A stretch of DNA of 64,000 nucleotides from JAPPHA01 sp963662705 (GTDB lineage: Bacteria; Pseudomonadota; Alphaproteobacteria; Rhodobacterales; Rhodobacteraceae), in assembly GCA_963662705.2 (NCBI GenBank), contig OY759767.1, positions 3,100,001 through 3,164,000 on the forward strand. Direction: 5' to 3'. A program made the position numbers and the translations under genes. This document shows positions 34,661 through 43,722 of this stretch, piece by piece (the stretch's first letter is position 1; each line of letters begins with the position of its first letter). The notes beneath the pieces are model-generated. The model saw only the letters and a list, made by a program, of their open reading frames with translations. It was not told the DNA's origin and searched no databases.

Positions 34661-37108
34661 CCTACCGAGTCATGATAAATGGTGGATGACCACAGGTCAT
34701 CTGCTTTCCCGCAAGGCATGTCTCTTGCCAGCCTCGAAGCCGGTTTCATAACCGGTTTCACTGCCGATTTCGTGGCCGATCACGGCGCTGGTCAGGCGGT
34801 TGTAGCCGGTCCACATGATCTGGTTGCCGGGGTCCGGGTCATGCTTGCGGTCGCGATATCCGCCGAGATGCGCCACCACGGCGACCGCGTCGCCGAGCCG
34901 CTGCGGTGTGGCCATGGCATGTTTTCGTGCATAGTCACCGAGGAAGTTCAGTTCCGCATCGGTGAACATCAGGTCGGGATCACAGTCCGGCACCTGGCGT
35001 CCGAGCAGGGTCATCAGCATGATGCGCCATGCGATCACCGCATTGATGGCGATGGCCCGCTGCAGCCGGTCTGCGGTGCGGAACAGCAGGTGTTCCACCC
35101 GGCAACCGGATTTCAGGACGCGAAAATAATCTTCGATCCGCCACCTCTGGAGGTAGTAGCCCACGATCTCCGCCGCTTCCTTGGCCGAGCCGACCTTGAG
35201 CGTGCTCAACAGGTACCACTGCACCGGGGCCTCGTCCTCCGGCGGGTCGGTCTCAACGATGTGCACCCCCGACACCGTCACCGGTTCACCGCCGGGGATC
35301 GTCGCCGGCAGGACCACGCGACGGAACCGCAGTTCACACTGCGCCAGACGCTTCCGGCGCATCGGGCGCGCCTTCTTCTTGCTGGACTTGGGACGTGCCG
35401 TCAGTCCCGCAATCTCGACCGCGATACGGCCGTCGGCCGCGCCCCCGCCCAAGGTCTCGAACAGCTTCGGACGCGCCTTCCCCAGCACACGGTCATGCTT
35501 CGCCCGGACCAGCAATCCGACACGCGGGTTCCTGCGCTGGGCATCGAACAGTTCGTAGAAGTCCGCCTCCCGGTCACAGACGCACAGCACCCGCGTCTTG
35601 CCCCCGACCTCCCGCACCGCGGCACCGATGTCGGCAAAGGCGTCAAGCCAGCGTTCGCTCTTCTTCCGCTTCTCGGCTTCCGGCCTGCGCTTCACCGCCC
35701 CGTCGAAGCCCAGGCGCAGCACGCCGAGAGGAAGGCCGGTGTCACTCACCGCCAGTGTCGCGTGCAGGTGCAGGCCCAGGGTCTTCGCGCTGGTCTGGTT
35801 CCGCCCGATCACCTCGAGACCGTCACAGCCCGGCCGGGTGGCGAAGTTCAGGTCGGTGCCGTCCTGGATGGCCAGAACCGTGCGCTGGCCACGGATGCGG
35901 CAGACGGTGCGCTCACGGTGCGGCGCCAGGATGTTCTCTACCGTGACCGCCGATTCCGCCGGCTTCTCGACCAGCCGGTAGAAGGCATTGATCGCCGTGC
36001 TGTCGCTGTCCGGGCTGGCATTGATCTTGTGGCCCGGATACGCCGCCAGAAGCCCGGCACTCTTCACAAGCCGCGCAGACAGTCGCCGATCACCCAAGGG
36101 AGCCCCTCCGAATTCATTCTCCGCCCAGTCCGAAGCCGACAGGCCTTCCCCCGGCTCGAGAGCCGGCCGGAGCTCCACATGCGGGACCCCGAGTTCCCGA
36201 CGCCAGCGCCGGTCGAGCGGGAACATGAACACCGTCTTCACCGTCTTGGCGCGCCGCCTCTCGCGGTCCTGCCGGCCACGGCCCGCCGTCCGGCCCACGC
36301 AGAGGAAATTGGCCGCCCTCAGGCAGGTGCCATCATAGCCCTCATCGGCGAAACTCTCCACCAGCAGCGGGCGGAAACCGTAGCGGGCCTCGAAGTCCCG
36401 GGGCAGGCGCCGCAGGATGCGCCCCAGGACGTGACTGGCCAGGTGCGGACACCGGACCGAAGGCCGGATCAGGAAACGGTTCAGACACAGGATCCGGTCA
36501 AGCTGGCCGCTCCGCTGGCTGTGCGTCCATGCGATCCAGCGGTCGCGGGCCGCAACCTTGAGCGCCGCGGCCGAGAACCCCGCCGCCCCCAGCCAGCCAT
36601 GGGCCGAGCCCACCAGATAGCGGAGCTGGCGCCCGGCAAAGGTGGTCATGCCATGGGGATGCTCATGGGCGATCAGCGTGTTCCACAGCGCCCGGTCATC
36701 GGACGTGACGACCTCGACAATCGCAAGACCCTCAACCCGGGACAGGGCCGTGGGAACGTCGACCGGATCCGGCACCGGAGCGTCGAGCAGGCGTGGAGTG
36801 ATGTCGACGCCCCCCGACTTCGGAGCCGGCAGCACGATATCGGGATCGCGCCCGGCAAGGGTCGCAAGCGCATGCAGGCATCCCGACACCTGGGGCCGGC
36901 CCATGGCGTCGATGAAGGAGAATTCGGCGCAGACCCGACGACCCAGGGCTCGCCGGCTGTCGAAATGTTCCTGCGCCAGGATCGCGACAATGCGCGCACG
37001 CGCCGCAGGGCCGCCAAGCGTGCGGCTGATCTGGGACTGGGCCATAATGGCGCTGGCCTACACCATCGAAACCGCGCCGTTCAGCACAATCTTTCATAAC
37101 ATGGTAGG
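34661..37108 (-). mobile_element. IS4-family (Tn5-like) insertion sequence with DUF4338-fused transposase
   Basis: About 2.45 kb. Both ends begin CCTACC and continue with related sequence (GAGTCATGATAAA against ATGTTATGAAAGA, 13 of 18 positions over the aligned end). Both outer flanks carry GTTAGG (34655-34660 and 37109-37114), a probable target duplication; the exact boundary is uncertain by two bases because the flank and end share CC. It contains one transposase gene. The right end touches the stop codon of a decayed Na/Pi cotransporter gene. Confidence 0.7.
34697..37045 (-). CDS. DUF4338 (DruA-like)-IS4/Tn5-type fusion transposase
   Basis: A 782-residue protein with two parts. Residues about 95-275 are a DUF4338 domain, the family of the Druantia protein DruA: ALWNTLIAHEHPHGMTTFAG, RQLRYLVGSAHGWLGAAGFS, RFLIRPSVRCPHLASHVLG. 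Residues about 310-760 are a Tn5-like transposase, beginning WAENEFGGAPLGDRRLSARL (DNA-binding N-domain). The DDE residues lie in AIQDGTDLNFA, VLCVCDREADFY and the Y-R-E-K signature YYLQRWRIEDYFRVLKSG. All catalytic residues are intact. The DUF4338 part may assist DNA binding or cleavage; its role is unknown. The start has a weak ribosome-binding site. Confidence 0.85.
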   Translation of the reverse strand: MAQSQISRTLGGPAARARIVAILAQEHFDSRRALGRRVCAEFSFIDAMGRPQVSGCLHALATLAGRDPDIVLPAPKSGGVDITPRLLDAPVPDPVDVPTALSRVEGLAIVEVVTSDDRALWNTLIAHEHPHGMTTFAGRQLRYLVGSAHGWLGAAGFSAAALKVAARDRWIAWTHSQRSGQLDRILCLNRFLIRPSVRCPHLASHVLGRILRRLPRDFEARYGFRPLLVESFADEGYDGTCLRAANFLCVGRTAGRGRQDRERRRAKTVKTVFMFPLDRRWRRELGVPHVELRPALEPGEGLSASDWAENEFGGAPLGDRRLSARLVKSAGLLAAYPGHKINASPDSDSTAINAFYRLVEKPAESAVTVENILAPHRERTVCRIRGQRTVLAIQDGTDLNFATRPGCDGLEVIGRNQTSAKTLGLHLHATLAVSDTGLPLGVLRLGFDGAVKRRPEAEKRKKSERWLDAFADIGAAVREVGGKTRVLCVCDREADFYELFDAQRRNPRVGLLVRAKHDRVLGKARPKLFETLGGGAADGRIAVEIAGLTARPKSSKKKARPMRRKRLAQCELRFRRVVLPATIPGGEPVTVSGVHIVETDPPEDEAPVQWYLLSTLKVGSAKEAAEIVGYYLQRWRIEDYFRVLKSGCRVEHLLFRTADRLQRAIAINAVIAWRIMLMTLLGRQVPDCDPDLMFTDAELNFLGDYARKHAMATPQRLGDAVAVVAHLGGYRDRKHDPDPGNQIMWTGYNRLTSAVIGHEIGSETGYETGFEAGKRHALRESR

Positions 37109-37109
37109 G

Positions 37110-37234
37110 TTAGGCCGGCTGCCCGTCTACCAGCTTTTCGAACAGACGCGTTCCGAGAAGCATCCCGTTCCGGTCAAGCACGGAATAGGCTACGGCCGAA
37201 ATCCGCGAGTTCAGATCCGTGAAAACGCCCAAGG
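37110..37234 (-). pseudogene. Na/Pi-cotransporter, detached 3' end
   Basis: Reads GVFTDLNSRISAVAYSVLDR, then NGMLLGTRLFEKLVDGQPA and a stop. This is the end of the PhoU-like domain of a Na/Pi-cotransporter-II protein (compare DLRRINSH...AYP in the family). It joins in frame to the fragment starting at 39078 if the IS110 element is removed, so both pieces are one gene split by transposition. The stop codon lies at the IS4 target site. Confidence 0.75.
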
Positions 37235-37428
37235 TTTTTTCTCTGAAACTCTTTTCGGGCTTTGGACGCACTTTCCCCTGGCCGCCGGCACCCGGTTTTT
37301 CGGGAGGCAGCCACGGTAACGTCAGTCTGGAAGGCGTCGCCGTTCAGTCGCTGTCGGCGATTATTTGTTCGGGCTCCCCGGAAACGGCCTCGTGATGGGC
37401 CGAAAGCGGTTGCGGGCGACGCCGGGTC

Positions 37429-38712
37429 TCAGGCGGTTTGTGCCGACATGTCGGGTTGTTCCTCGCGTGCCAGTCGGGTGACGTATCCATACTGTTCGAG
37501 CTTCTGCAGCCAGCGGCTGGCCTTGCGGCCGATGGAGATGCCCTCGTAGTCGATCCCGGGATCGGCGTAGGGCGTGCCGTCGCGCAGCATGGCATAGATG
37601 GTGCGGAGCATCTTGTGGGCCACGGCGACGATGGCGCGCTTGTATCCGCGCCGGCTCTTCACCGCCTGGTGGTAGGTGTGGAACTGGCAGCCCCGGGTCC
37701 GGACCGCCGCATGGGCACATTCGACGAGAATGGCACGCAGAACCGGGTTGCCCCGCCGTATCCGTCCGCTGCGGCGCTTGCCGGCACTCTCGTTGTTCCC
37801 GGGACAGATCCCCGTCCAGGCGGCGCAGTGTCTGGCCGATGCGAAGACCGACATGTCGGGGCCCAGTTCGACGAGGATCGCCATGGCGGACTCGCGGCTG
37901 ACGCCGGGCAGGGTCTCGAGGAGCCGGACCTGGGCCTCGTAGGGAGCGAGAGCGGCCTCCATCTGCTGATTGGCCGCCTCGATCCGGGCGGTGTCGCTGT
38001 CGAACCGGGCCAGGAGATCGCCCAGGATCCACCGGCCATGGGCGTCGAGTTCGACACTCAGGGCATCGCCGAGGAGGTCGAGCTTCTTGCGGACGTGCCA
38101 GCTCAGCCCGTCCAGGATGTCCTCACACGCCTCGCCTGCGATGATCCCCTCGAGGATGCGGCGGCCGTTGACCCCGTGGGTGATGCGGCTGAGAACGCCG
38201 CCGATGCGCACCCCGCCCCGGTCCAGGACCTTCTGGATGCGGAGTTGCGTCCGCGCCCGCTGTTCGATCAGCGTGCGGCGGTAGCGGCTCAGCCCCCGCA
38301 GGTCGCGGAAGTCCTTCGGCAGGATCAGGCTCGGGCTCCCGAGGCCGAACTGGCAGATGCGCGACAGCCAGACGCTGTCCGCGATGTCGGTCTTGCGCCC
38401 CTTGATCTGCTTGACGTGCTGGGCATTGACCACCATGACATCGAGACCGGCATCGGACAGAATGTCGTAGACCTTCTCCCAGTAGACACCCGTCGCTTCC
38501 ATGACGGCGCCGCTCACCCGCAGGCCGAGCAGCCACTGCACCAGAAGGGCGAGACCGCTCGCCAGTGCGCTGAACTCGCGGGTCTCGACACGGGGACCTT
38601 CTCCACCCGCGTGGGTGCGGACGGTCGCCGTGACCTGCATTTTGTGGACATCGAGACCCGCAGCGGCGGCATGCCGGACTTCCATGTCATCGTGTTTCGG
38701 TGTATCGCTCAT
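37429..38712 (-). CDS. IS110-family DEDD transposase
   Basis: A 427-residue bridge-RNA-type recombinase. The N-terminal RuvC-like DEDD domain shows AGLDVHKMQVTATV (first Asp), GAVMEATGVYWEKVY (Glu) and IKGRKTDIADSVWLSRI (Asp pair). The C-terminal Transposase_20 domain shows LETLPGVSRESAMAILVELG and the conserved Ser region in GICPGNNESAGKRRSGRIRR. Both domains are complete. ATG at 38712 has AGGAG seven bases upstream. The protein ends within 200 bases of the element's left boundary. Confidence 0.93.
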   Translation of the reverse strand: MSDTPKHDDMEVRHAAAAGLDVHKMQVTATVRTHAGGEGPRVETREFSALASGLALLVQWLLGLRVSGAVMEATGVYWEKVYDILSDAGLDVMVVNAQHVKQIKGRKTDIADSVWLSRICQFGLGSPSLILPKDFRDLRGLSRYRRTLIEQRARTQLRIQKVLDRGGVRIGGVLSRITHGVNGRRILEGIIAGEACEDILDGLSWHVRKKLDLLGDALSVELDAHGRWILGDLLARFDSDTARIEAANQQMEAALAPYEAQVRLLETLPGVSRESAMAILVELGPDMSVFASARHCAAWTGICPGNNESAGKRRSGRIRRGNPVLRAILVECAHAAVRTRGCQFHTYHQAVKSRRGYKRAIVAVAHKMLRTIYAMLRDGTPYADPGIDYEGISIGRKASRWLQKLEQYGYVTRLAREEQPDMSAQTA

Positions 38713-39077
38713 GATCCAACTCCTGTTGAATTGTGGTTGACAGGAGACGGGTGGCGGCAAGCACGCCTGAGGGGTTTACACTGGCTTGCACGCGGCCGGA
38801 GGCCGCCTGCAGCGTCTCGATTTTCTCCACGTTCTCGGCAGGCGTCATGCCTGGCGGAAACACTCCGGGGCGCGGACCCCACGGCGAATGGACAGTTTAG
38901 GAACGGGCTCCAGGGCCACAAAAAATAGACGTCCTGTTCTGCCGCCACCCATTCCATGGGCCACGAGATACTCCAGTCCCGGCAACGGCGCCACCACACG
39001 ACACCGTTCCGGAAACCGTCAGTCACATGCGAGTTTCATGCTCCGGGGTCAGTGTACGCAGAAAATCATGATGGTTT
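38713..39077 (-). other. IS110 non-coding end, candidate bridge RNA region
   Basis: 365 bases between the transposase start and the element's end. IS110 elements encode a structured bridge (seeker) RNA in the longer non-coding end that specifies donor and target DNA. This is the longer end here and contains self-complementary GC-rich segments such as GGCAGGCGTCATGCCTGGC near 38838-38856. The RNA itself is inferred, not seen. Confidence 0.4.
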
Positions 39078-40147
39078 AGGTGGATGTCGCTGCTATCAAA
39101 GCTGACTTCATTGCCGCCCCGAAGCCGTTGCAGGTGGCGCCCCCGGCTCTTTTTCTCTGCAGACGAGAGCGACCTTTTTCCTTCATCGACTGGCGCGCGC
39201 ATTCGACTTCGTCGGACAAAAAGAGACCGAGAGTGTTAGGAACAGGCTCGTCATCACTTTGGCATCTACGTCGACGAGTTCCTTCCAACCGTCGGCGAGA
39301 AACCCAATGTTCAACTGGTCCTTGTTCTCGGCAAGCCCCAGGGGCCGGGTGACAACGACATCGCTGGCTGAACGCAGTTTGTAGGAAATCCCGGCCAGTT
39401 CCCGTGCCCTTCGCACATCCGCCTTCTTCGAGCACGACCGTTGCAGTAAAGCTTCAAGGCGCCGATTGTCGGTGAGCACGTCCCCGCCGTCCGCATTGAT
39501 CCCGCGGATCTTGCCTGCCTGCTCCGGGTCCTGTTTCTGGTTGATTTCCATCACCGGACAGACAACGGACTTGACCATGTGTCCCTGGTTCAGGACTTCC
39601 CTCGCGAGGGAACCGAGTGCCAATCTCGGCGTACGGTGCGCACTGTCTTCAAGGCCGTGCCGATTTCGTGCCCCCGGGTAAGTCTCCGACCGGGGGGGCG
39701 TCAGGCAGCATCCGCAACAACAGGCGCTCCACAATCCCGATGACCGGGATGAAGAGCACGACCAGAGAGGCGTTGAAAAGCAGATTTACGAGAACGAGAA
39801 CCTGTCCTGCTTCGAAGGGCACCGGAAGCGGCATCGCCGACGACATGCCTGCCGCGGGATGCATGGCAAGCGAGGCCGTCCCCTTGTGCAGCAAGTTCCC
39901 GAGCGGGACGCGCCGGACTCGCGCTTCCATCCCGCGCGACAGACAGGCCGGGAACGGCGCGCCGAAAATGCTTGCCCCGAGCACGAGAGGGATTCCCGCC
40001 GTGACCAGCAGAATCCCCCACTTCGACGAATGTCACGAAGACAAGGATCGCTCCAACGCTCGAATGCATGACAAATGCCATCGCGGCGCCAACACGGAAG
40101 AATTGATCACTGGCAATCAGCGGCCGGCGCCGCTTCGAGAGAGGCAA
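39078..40147 (-). pseudogene. Na/Pi-cotransporter II family gene, decayed 5' portion
   Basis: Fragments in different frames make up one protein. Membrane part: VGAAMAFVMHSSVGAILVFV, then after a shift at the G5 run near 40017 ILLVTAGIPLVLGASIFGAP, GMEARVRRVPLGNLL and LVNLLFNASLVVLFIPVIGI. After a second shift near 39671-39678 comes the PhoU-like part: LGSLAREVLNQGHMVKSVV and GFLADGWKELVDVDAKVMT. After shifts at T5 (39219-39223) and G5 (about 39136) it reads LSDEVECARQSMKEKG and RHLQRLRGGNEVSFDSSDIH, and is then cut by IS110. The first half of the membrane domain is not recognisable upstream. Clearly non-functional. Confidence 0.78.
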
Positions 40148-40476
40148 TGGCCATCGGGATCGATGGTGGAATTGGAGGCACCGTTTCCGGCCTTAACCGG
40201 CAGGGTTTCCGGAAAGATACCCGCTCTCAATTCCTGAAGCTCATGCCATTGGAGGCGGGTGGCCGGCGATCGTTCCCGTTCGCGACTCCGGGTCTCGTTC
40301 GTTCGGGTTCCTGAAACGATCTTTCGGGTGCCCGGAAACTTGGCCTGTAATGGCCCGAGCGCATTGATCAGGGTGGATAAATCGCGTCTGGCGGAGCGGG
40401 CCGAATTCGGATTTGCTCCGCCCCGTTCAACCCGCATCCCGTGGCTGCGCGTGACCGCTCCCGGAAGCCATGCGAT

Positions 40477-41091
40477 TCACTCTGCCAACCAGGTCGTCTT
40501 TGCCTCGACATTCGGCCTGGGGCGTTCCGGCGGTACATGATTCGCAACGCCCATGTGGACGAATCCCGCGACGAATTCGTGGTCTTTGAGACCGAGCGCC
40601 GAGGACAGGAACTCCCGGTCGAGCGCAAGCCAGGATGTCAGCCAGTTCGCTCCCCAGCCGCTGGCAAGCGCGGCGTTCAGCAAGGCGAGGCATACGGCTC
40701 CCGCGGAGAGGGTCTGTTCGACCTGCGGGATCTTTTCCGATGGCTCCGGCGATGAAATGACGGCGACAATGAGCGGAGAGTTCGCAAATCCGGATCGCGC
40801 CTTTTCGACAGCGGCCGAATCGAGTCCGCGATCTGTTGCCCTTGCTTCGGCTATCTTCGCGACTCTATCCAGGGCCGGTCGTTCGAGCACGACGAAACGC
40901 CAGGGTTCCAGCATTCCATGGTCGGGCGACCGTGCCGCGGCGGTCAGGATCGTCTGCAACTCAGCGCGTCCTGGCGGCGGACCCGAAAGAATCTTGGCCG
41001 GCCGGGAACGCCTGGTCAGCAGAAAATCCAGCGCGTCAGTATTTCTTTCCAGCGGACATTCTCCTTCTCTTTGGTCAGTCCCCGAGATCAA
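40477..41091 (-). CDS. Nitroreductase family protein (YdjA-like)
   Basis: FMN-dependent NAD(P)H nitroreductase-fold protein, about 200 residues. Features are DALDFLLTRRSRPAKIL (the Ser-Arg-Arg FMN loop), AARSPDHGMLEPWRFVVLER (second flavin loop), QTLSAGAVCLALLNAALASG and WGANWLTSW. This pattern resembles the YdjA subgroup. The only conventional start in frame is a TTG at 41091, overlapping the GNAT stop by four bases. The AAGGAG further down precedes an out-of-frame ATG, so a small sequence error or a different start is possible. Confidence 0.82.
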   Translation of the reverse strand: MISGTDQREGECPLERNTDALDFLLTRRSRPAKILSGPPPGRAELQTILTAAARSPDHGMLEPWRFVVLERPALDRVAKIAEARATDRGLDSAAVEKARSGFANSPLIVAVISSPEPSEKIPQVEQTLSAGAVCLALLNAALASGWGANWLTSWLALDREFLSSALGLKDHEFVAGFVHMGVANHVPPERPRPNVEAKTTWLAE

Positions 41092-41855
41092 TGTGCTGCG
41101 GGGTTTTCGCCGTGGCGATCATTTCCCGGAACCAATTGCCCGGACAAGATCGGGTCACGTGTCGCAAGTATCGGCAGGGTCATTGCCGCAAGTCGGCGTC
41201 GTTGTCGACCGTTTCCGTCAAAGTTTTCCGTGGAAAGCCAGTTTTCGAAGGCCCGTTCAAGCGCCGGCCATTCCCCGTCGATCGCTGCGAACCACGCCGT
41301 GTCCCGGTTCCTTCCCTTCGAAATGGTCGCTTGCCGGAATACGCCTTCATAGGACAGGCCAAGCCTCTCGGCAGCCCGGCGCGAACGGATGTTGAGAGCG
41401 TTGCACTTCCATTCATACCGTCGATATCCGGCGCTGAATGCCCATTTCATCATCAGGTACATGGCGTCGGTGGCCGCCCGCGTCTGCTGTAGAGACGGCG
41501 CGAGATTGATGTGCCCGACCTCTATGGACCCCTGGACAGGTTTCACTCGAAGATACGATGCAACGCCGCCCGCCCGGCCGGAACTCTTGTCGCGGATGGC
41601 AAAGAACAAGGGATCATTCGACAGCGCCGCCTCGTCAACCCAGGAAGTGTAACCGGCAAGTGAATCGAACGGACCGTACGGCAGGTAGTCCCAGACCCTC
41701 CCTTCGCGATCCTCCTTGTAGGCGGAGAACAGCTCGCGGCAGTGACGATCGGACTCCAGGGGCTCGAGTCGGGCATACGCCCCCTCGAGTTCAAAGCGAC
41801 CCGGCCTTTCCGGCTCCCGCCAGTTGCAAACGATCGGGCCGAGAACCGGGTTCAT
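41088..41855 (-). CDS. GNAT-family N-acetyltransferase (RimJ/RimL-like)
   Basis: A 255-residue acetyltransferase. The fold is indicated by GRFELEGAYARLEPLESDRH, VGHINLAPSLQQTRAATDAM (the acetyl-CoA pyrophosphate region), RRYEWKCNALNIRSRRAAER and LGLSYEGVFRQATISKGRNR. The core matches RimL-like enzymes that acetylate protein N-termini or small amines. A C-terminal ~35-residue extension after the acetyltransferase fold is of unknown role. An in-frame start at 41876 is an alternative. It overlaps the nitroreductase start and lies between that gene and aspS. Confidence 0.85.
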   Translation of the reverse strand: MNPVLGPIVCNWREPERPGRFELEGAYARLEPLESDRHCRELFSAYKEDREGRVWDYLPYGPFDSLAGYTSWVDEAALSNDPLFFAIRDKSSGRAGGVASYLRVKPVQGSIEVGHINLAPSLQQTRAATDAMYLMMKWAFSAGYRRYEWKCNALNIRSRRAAERLGLSYEGVFRQATISKGRNRDTAWFAAIDGEWPALERAFENWLSTENFDGNGRQRRRLAAMTLPILATRDPILSGQLVPGNDRHGENPAAH

Positions 41856-41928
41856 GCCATAACCCCGGCGAGACATGCGGCCGTCAAGCGAGCCCCCGCC
41901 CGGTCGCCCGGCTTCGCCATGGCCTTGC

Positions 41929-43722
41929 TCAATTCTTGTCCTGGGGGACGACCTGCAATCCGAGCTCCCGAAGCTGCGCGTTCGTCGGTTCGGTCGGTCC
42001 TCCCATCATGAGATCCTCGGCCCGCTGATTCATCGGGAACATGATAACCTCGCGAATCGACGTCTCTCCGGCAAGCAGCATGACAAGCCGGTCTATTCCG
42101 GCGGCGCATCCACCATGTGGCGGTGCACCATAGGAAAATGCCCGGCCGAGCCCGCCGAACCTCGCTTCGACCTCCTCATCGTCGTATCCCGCGATGTTGA
42201 AGGCCAGGCGCATGATGTCGACCTCGTGATTGCGAATTGCCCCTGAAACCAGCTCGTTACCATTGCAGACCAGGTCGTACTGGTACCCGAGCACATCGAG
42301 AGGGTCCGAATTCTCGAGGACTTCCCTGCCCCCCTGGGGCATCGAAAACGGGTTGTGGCTGAAATCGATCCTGCCCGTTTCCCGGTCCTTTTCGTACATG
42401 GGAAAGTCGACGATCCAGCAAAGCTCGAATCTCTCCAAGTCGGTCAGTTTCAGTTCCTTGCCGATGACGTCCCTAGCCTTCGCCGCGACACCTTCGAACG
42501 TCGCGGGGAGGCCTCCCAGGAAAAACGCGGCATCTCCGACGCCGAGGTTCAGTTGGACCCGGATCGACTCCGTGCGGTCGGGACCGATGTTCTTGGCCAG
42601 CGGGCCGGCGCCTTCGACGCAATCGGGGTTGTCGGGCATCGGACGCCAGAAAATGTACCCCATGCCAGGCAGCCCTTCGGAACGTGCGTACGAATCCATG
42701 CGGTCGCAGAAACGGCGCGAACCGCCGCCGGGGGCCGGAATCGCGCGAACTTCGGTGCCGGGACGTTGGAGAAGCGATGCGAACACGCGAAAGCCCGAAT
42801 CGGCAAAATGCTCCGAGACCACCTGCATCTTCAGGGGATTCCGGAGATCCGGCTTGTCAGTCCCGTACATGCTCATCGCGTCCCGGTAGGCGATCCTTGG
42901 GACGTTTGCGGTTACCGGAAGCCCGTCGCCGAATTCTTCGAACACCCTCCGGATCACCGGTTCGATCGTCTCGAGCACGTCGTCCTGCGTCACGAAACTC
43001 ATTTCCATGTCGAGTTGATAGAAATCCGTGGGTGAGCGGTCGGCACGGGGGTCTTCATCCCTGAAACACGGGGCAATCTGGAAATACTTGTCGAAACCGG
43101 CAACCATGATCAGTTGCTTGAATAGCTGGGGAGCCTGTGGCAGCGCGTAGAATTTTCCGGGATGCAATCGCGACGGCACCAGGAAATCCCGTGCGCCTTC
43201 GGGTGACGACGTGGCAATGACCGGTGTCTGGAATTCGCTGAAACCCCGGTCGACCATCCTGTCCCTGAGCGACGAAATGACCGCGGAACGCAGCATCATG
43301 TTCGCGTGCAACCGCTGCCGCCTGAGGTCGAGAAACCTGTACCGGAGGCGCGTTTCTTCCGGGTAGTCGTGATCTCCGAAAACCGGCAGGGGCAGTTCAT
43401 CCGCCCTGCTGAGAACGTCCAGTGATCGAATGAACACCTCGATTTCGCCTGTTTCGATCTTCGGATTGACCAGCTCGGGCGACCTGGCCCTGACCTCCCC
43501 ATCGATCCGGATCACCCACTCCGAACGTAACGCCTCGACCTGGTGAAACGCATCGCTGTCTGGGTCTGCCAGGATCTGGGTAACGCCGTAATGATCGCGC
43601 AGGTCCACGAACAGGAGTCCGCCATGATCGCGTACCCGCTGAACCCACCCGGATAGCCGAACGGTCTTCCCGACGTCGGAAATTCCGAGTTCCGAACAGG
43701 TATGCGAGCGATACATGTGCAT
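41929..43722 (-). CDS. aspS: Aspartyl-tRNA synthetase
   Basis: Class II synthetase charging tRNA-Asp, 597 residues. The N-terminal OB anticodon-binding domain begins MHMYRSHTCSELG, with VRLSGWVQRVRDHGGLLFVD. Class II motif 2 is in FRDEDPRADRSPTDFYQLDM. The bacterial GAD insertion lies between, and motif 3 is in GIDRLVMLLAGETSIREVIM. Length is typical of bacterial AspRS. Start at 43722 is preceded by AAGGGA; the frame is open further upstream but lacks homology. If no AsnRS exists elsewhere it might be non-discriminating, which cannot be judged here. Confidence 0.97.
   Translation of the reverse strand: MHMYRSHTCSELGISDVGKTVRLSGWVQRVRDHGGLLFVDLRDHYGVTQILADPDSDAFHQVEALRSEWVIRIDGEVRARSPELVNPKIETGEIEVFIRSLDVLSRADELPLPVFGDHDYPEETRLRYRFLDLRRQRLHANMMLRSAVISSLRDRMVDRGFSEFQTPVIATSSPEGARDFLVPSRLHPGKFYALPQAPQLFKQLIMVAGFDKYFQIAPCFRDEDPRADRSPTDFYQLDMEMSFVTQDDVLETIEPVIRRVFEEFGDGLPVTANVPRIAYRDAMSMYGTDKPDLRNPLKMQVVSEHFADSGFRVFASLLQRPGTEVRAIPAPGGGSRRFCDRMDSYARSEGLPGMGYIFWRPMPDNPDCVEGAGPLAKNIGPDRTESIRVQLNLGVGDAAFFLGGLPATFEGVAAKARDVIGKELKLTDLERFELCWIVDFPMYEKDRETGRIDFSHNPFSMPQGGREVLENSDPLDVLGYQYDLVCNGNELVSGAIRNHEVDIMRLAFNIAGYDDEEVEARFGGLGRAFSYGAPPHGGCAAGIDRLVMLLAGETSIREVIMFPMNQRAEDLMMGGPTEPTNAQLRELGLQVVPQDKN

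Larger units (their letters stand above)
37235..39077 (-). mobile_element. IS110-family insertion sequence inside the Na/Pi-cotransporter gene
   Basis: About 1.84 kb, delimited by reconstruction of the interrupted gene. The coding sequence ends ...GACATCCACCT at 39078 and resumes CCTTGGGCG at 37234. The shared AGG (37232-37234 and 39078-39080, plus strand) is the likely core. No terminal inverted repeats are obvious, as expected for IS110. It holds one transposase gene plus 365 non-coding bases upstream and 194 downstream. Confidence 0.75.

Noticed and set aside
34679..37099. 806-codon open frame on the plus strand
   Set aside because: It is the antisense of the IS4-type transposase, whose catalytic motifs are on the minus strand; the plus-strand product has no recognisable domain.
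37438..38928. 496-codon open frame on the plus strand
   Set aside because: Antisense shadow of the IS110 transposase in GC-rich DNA.
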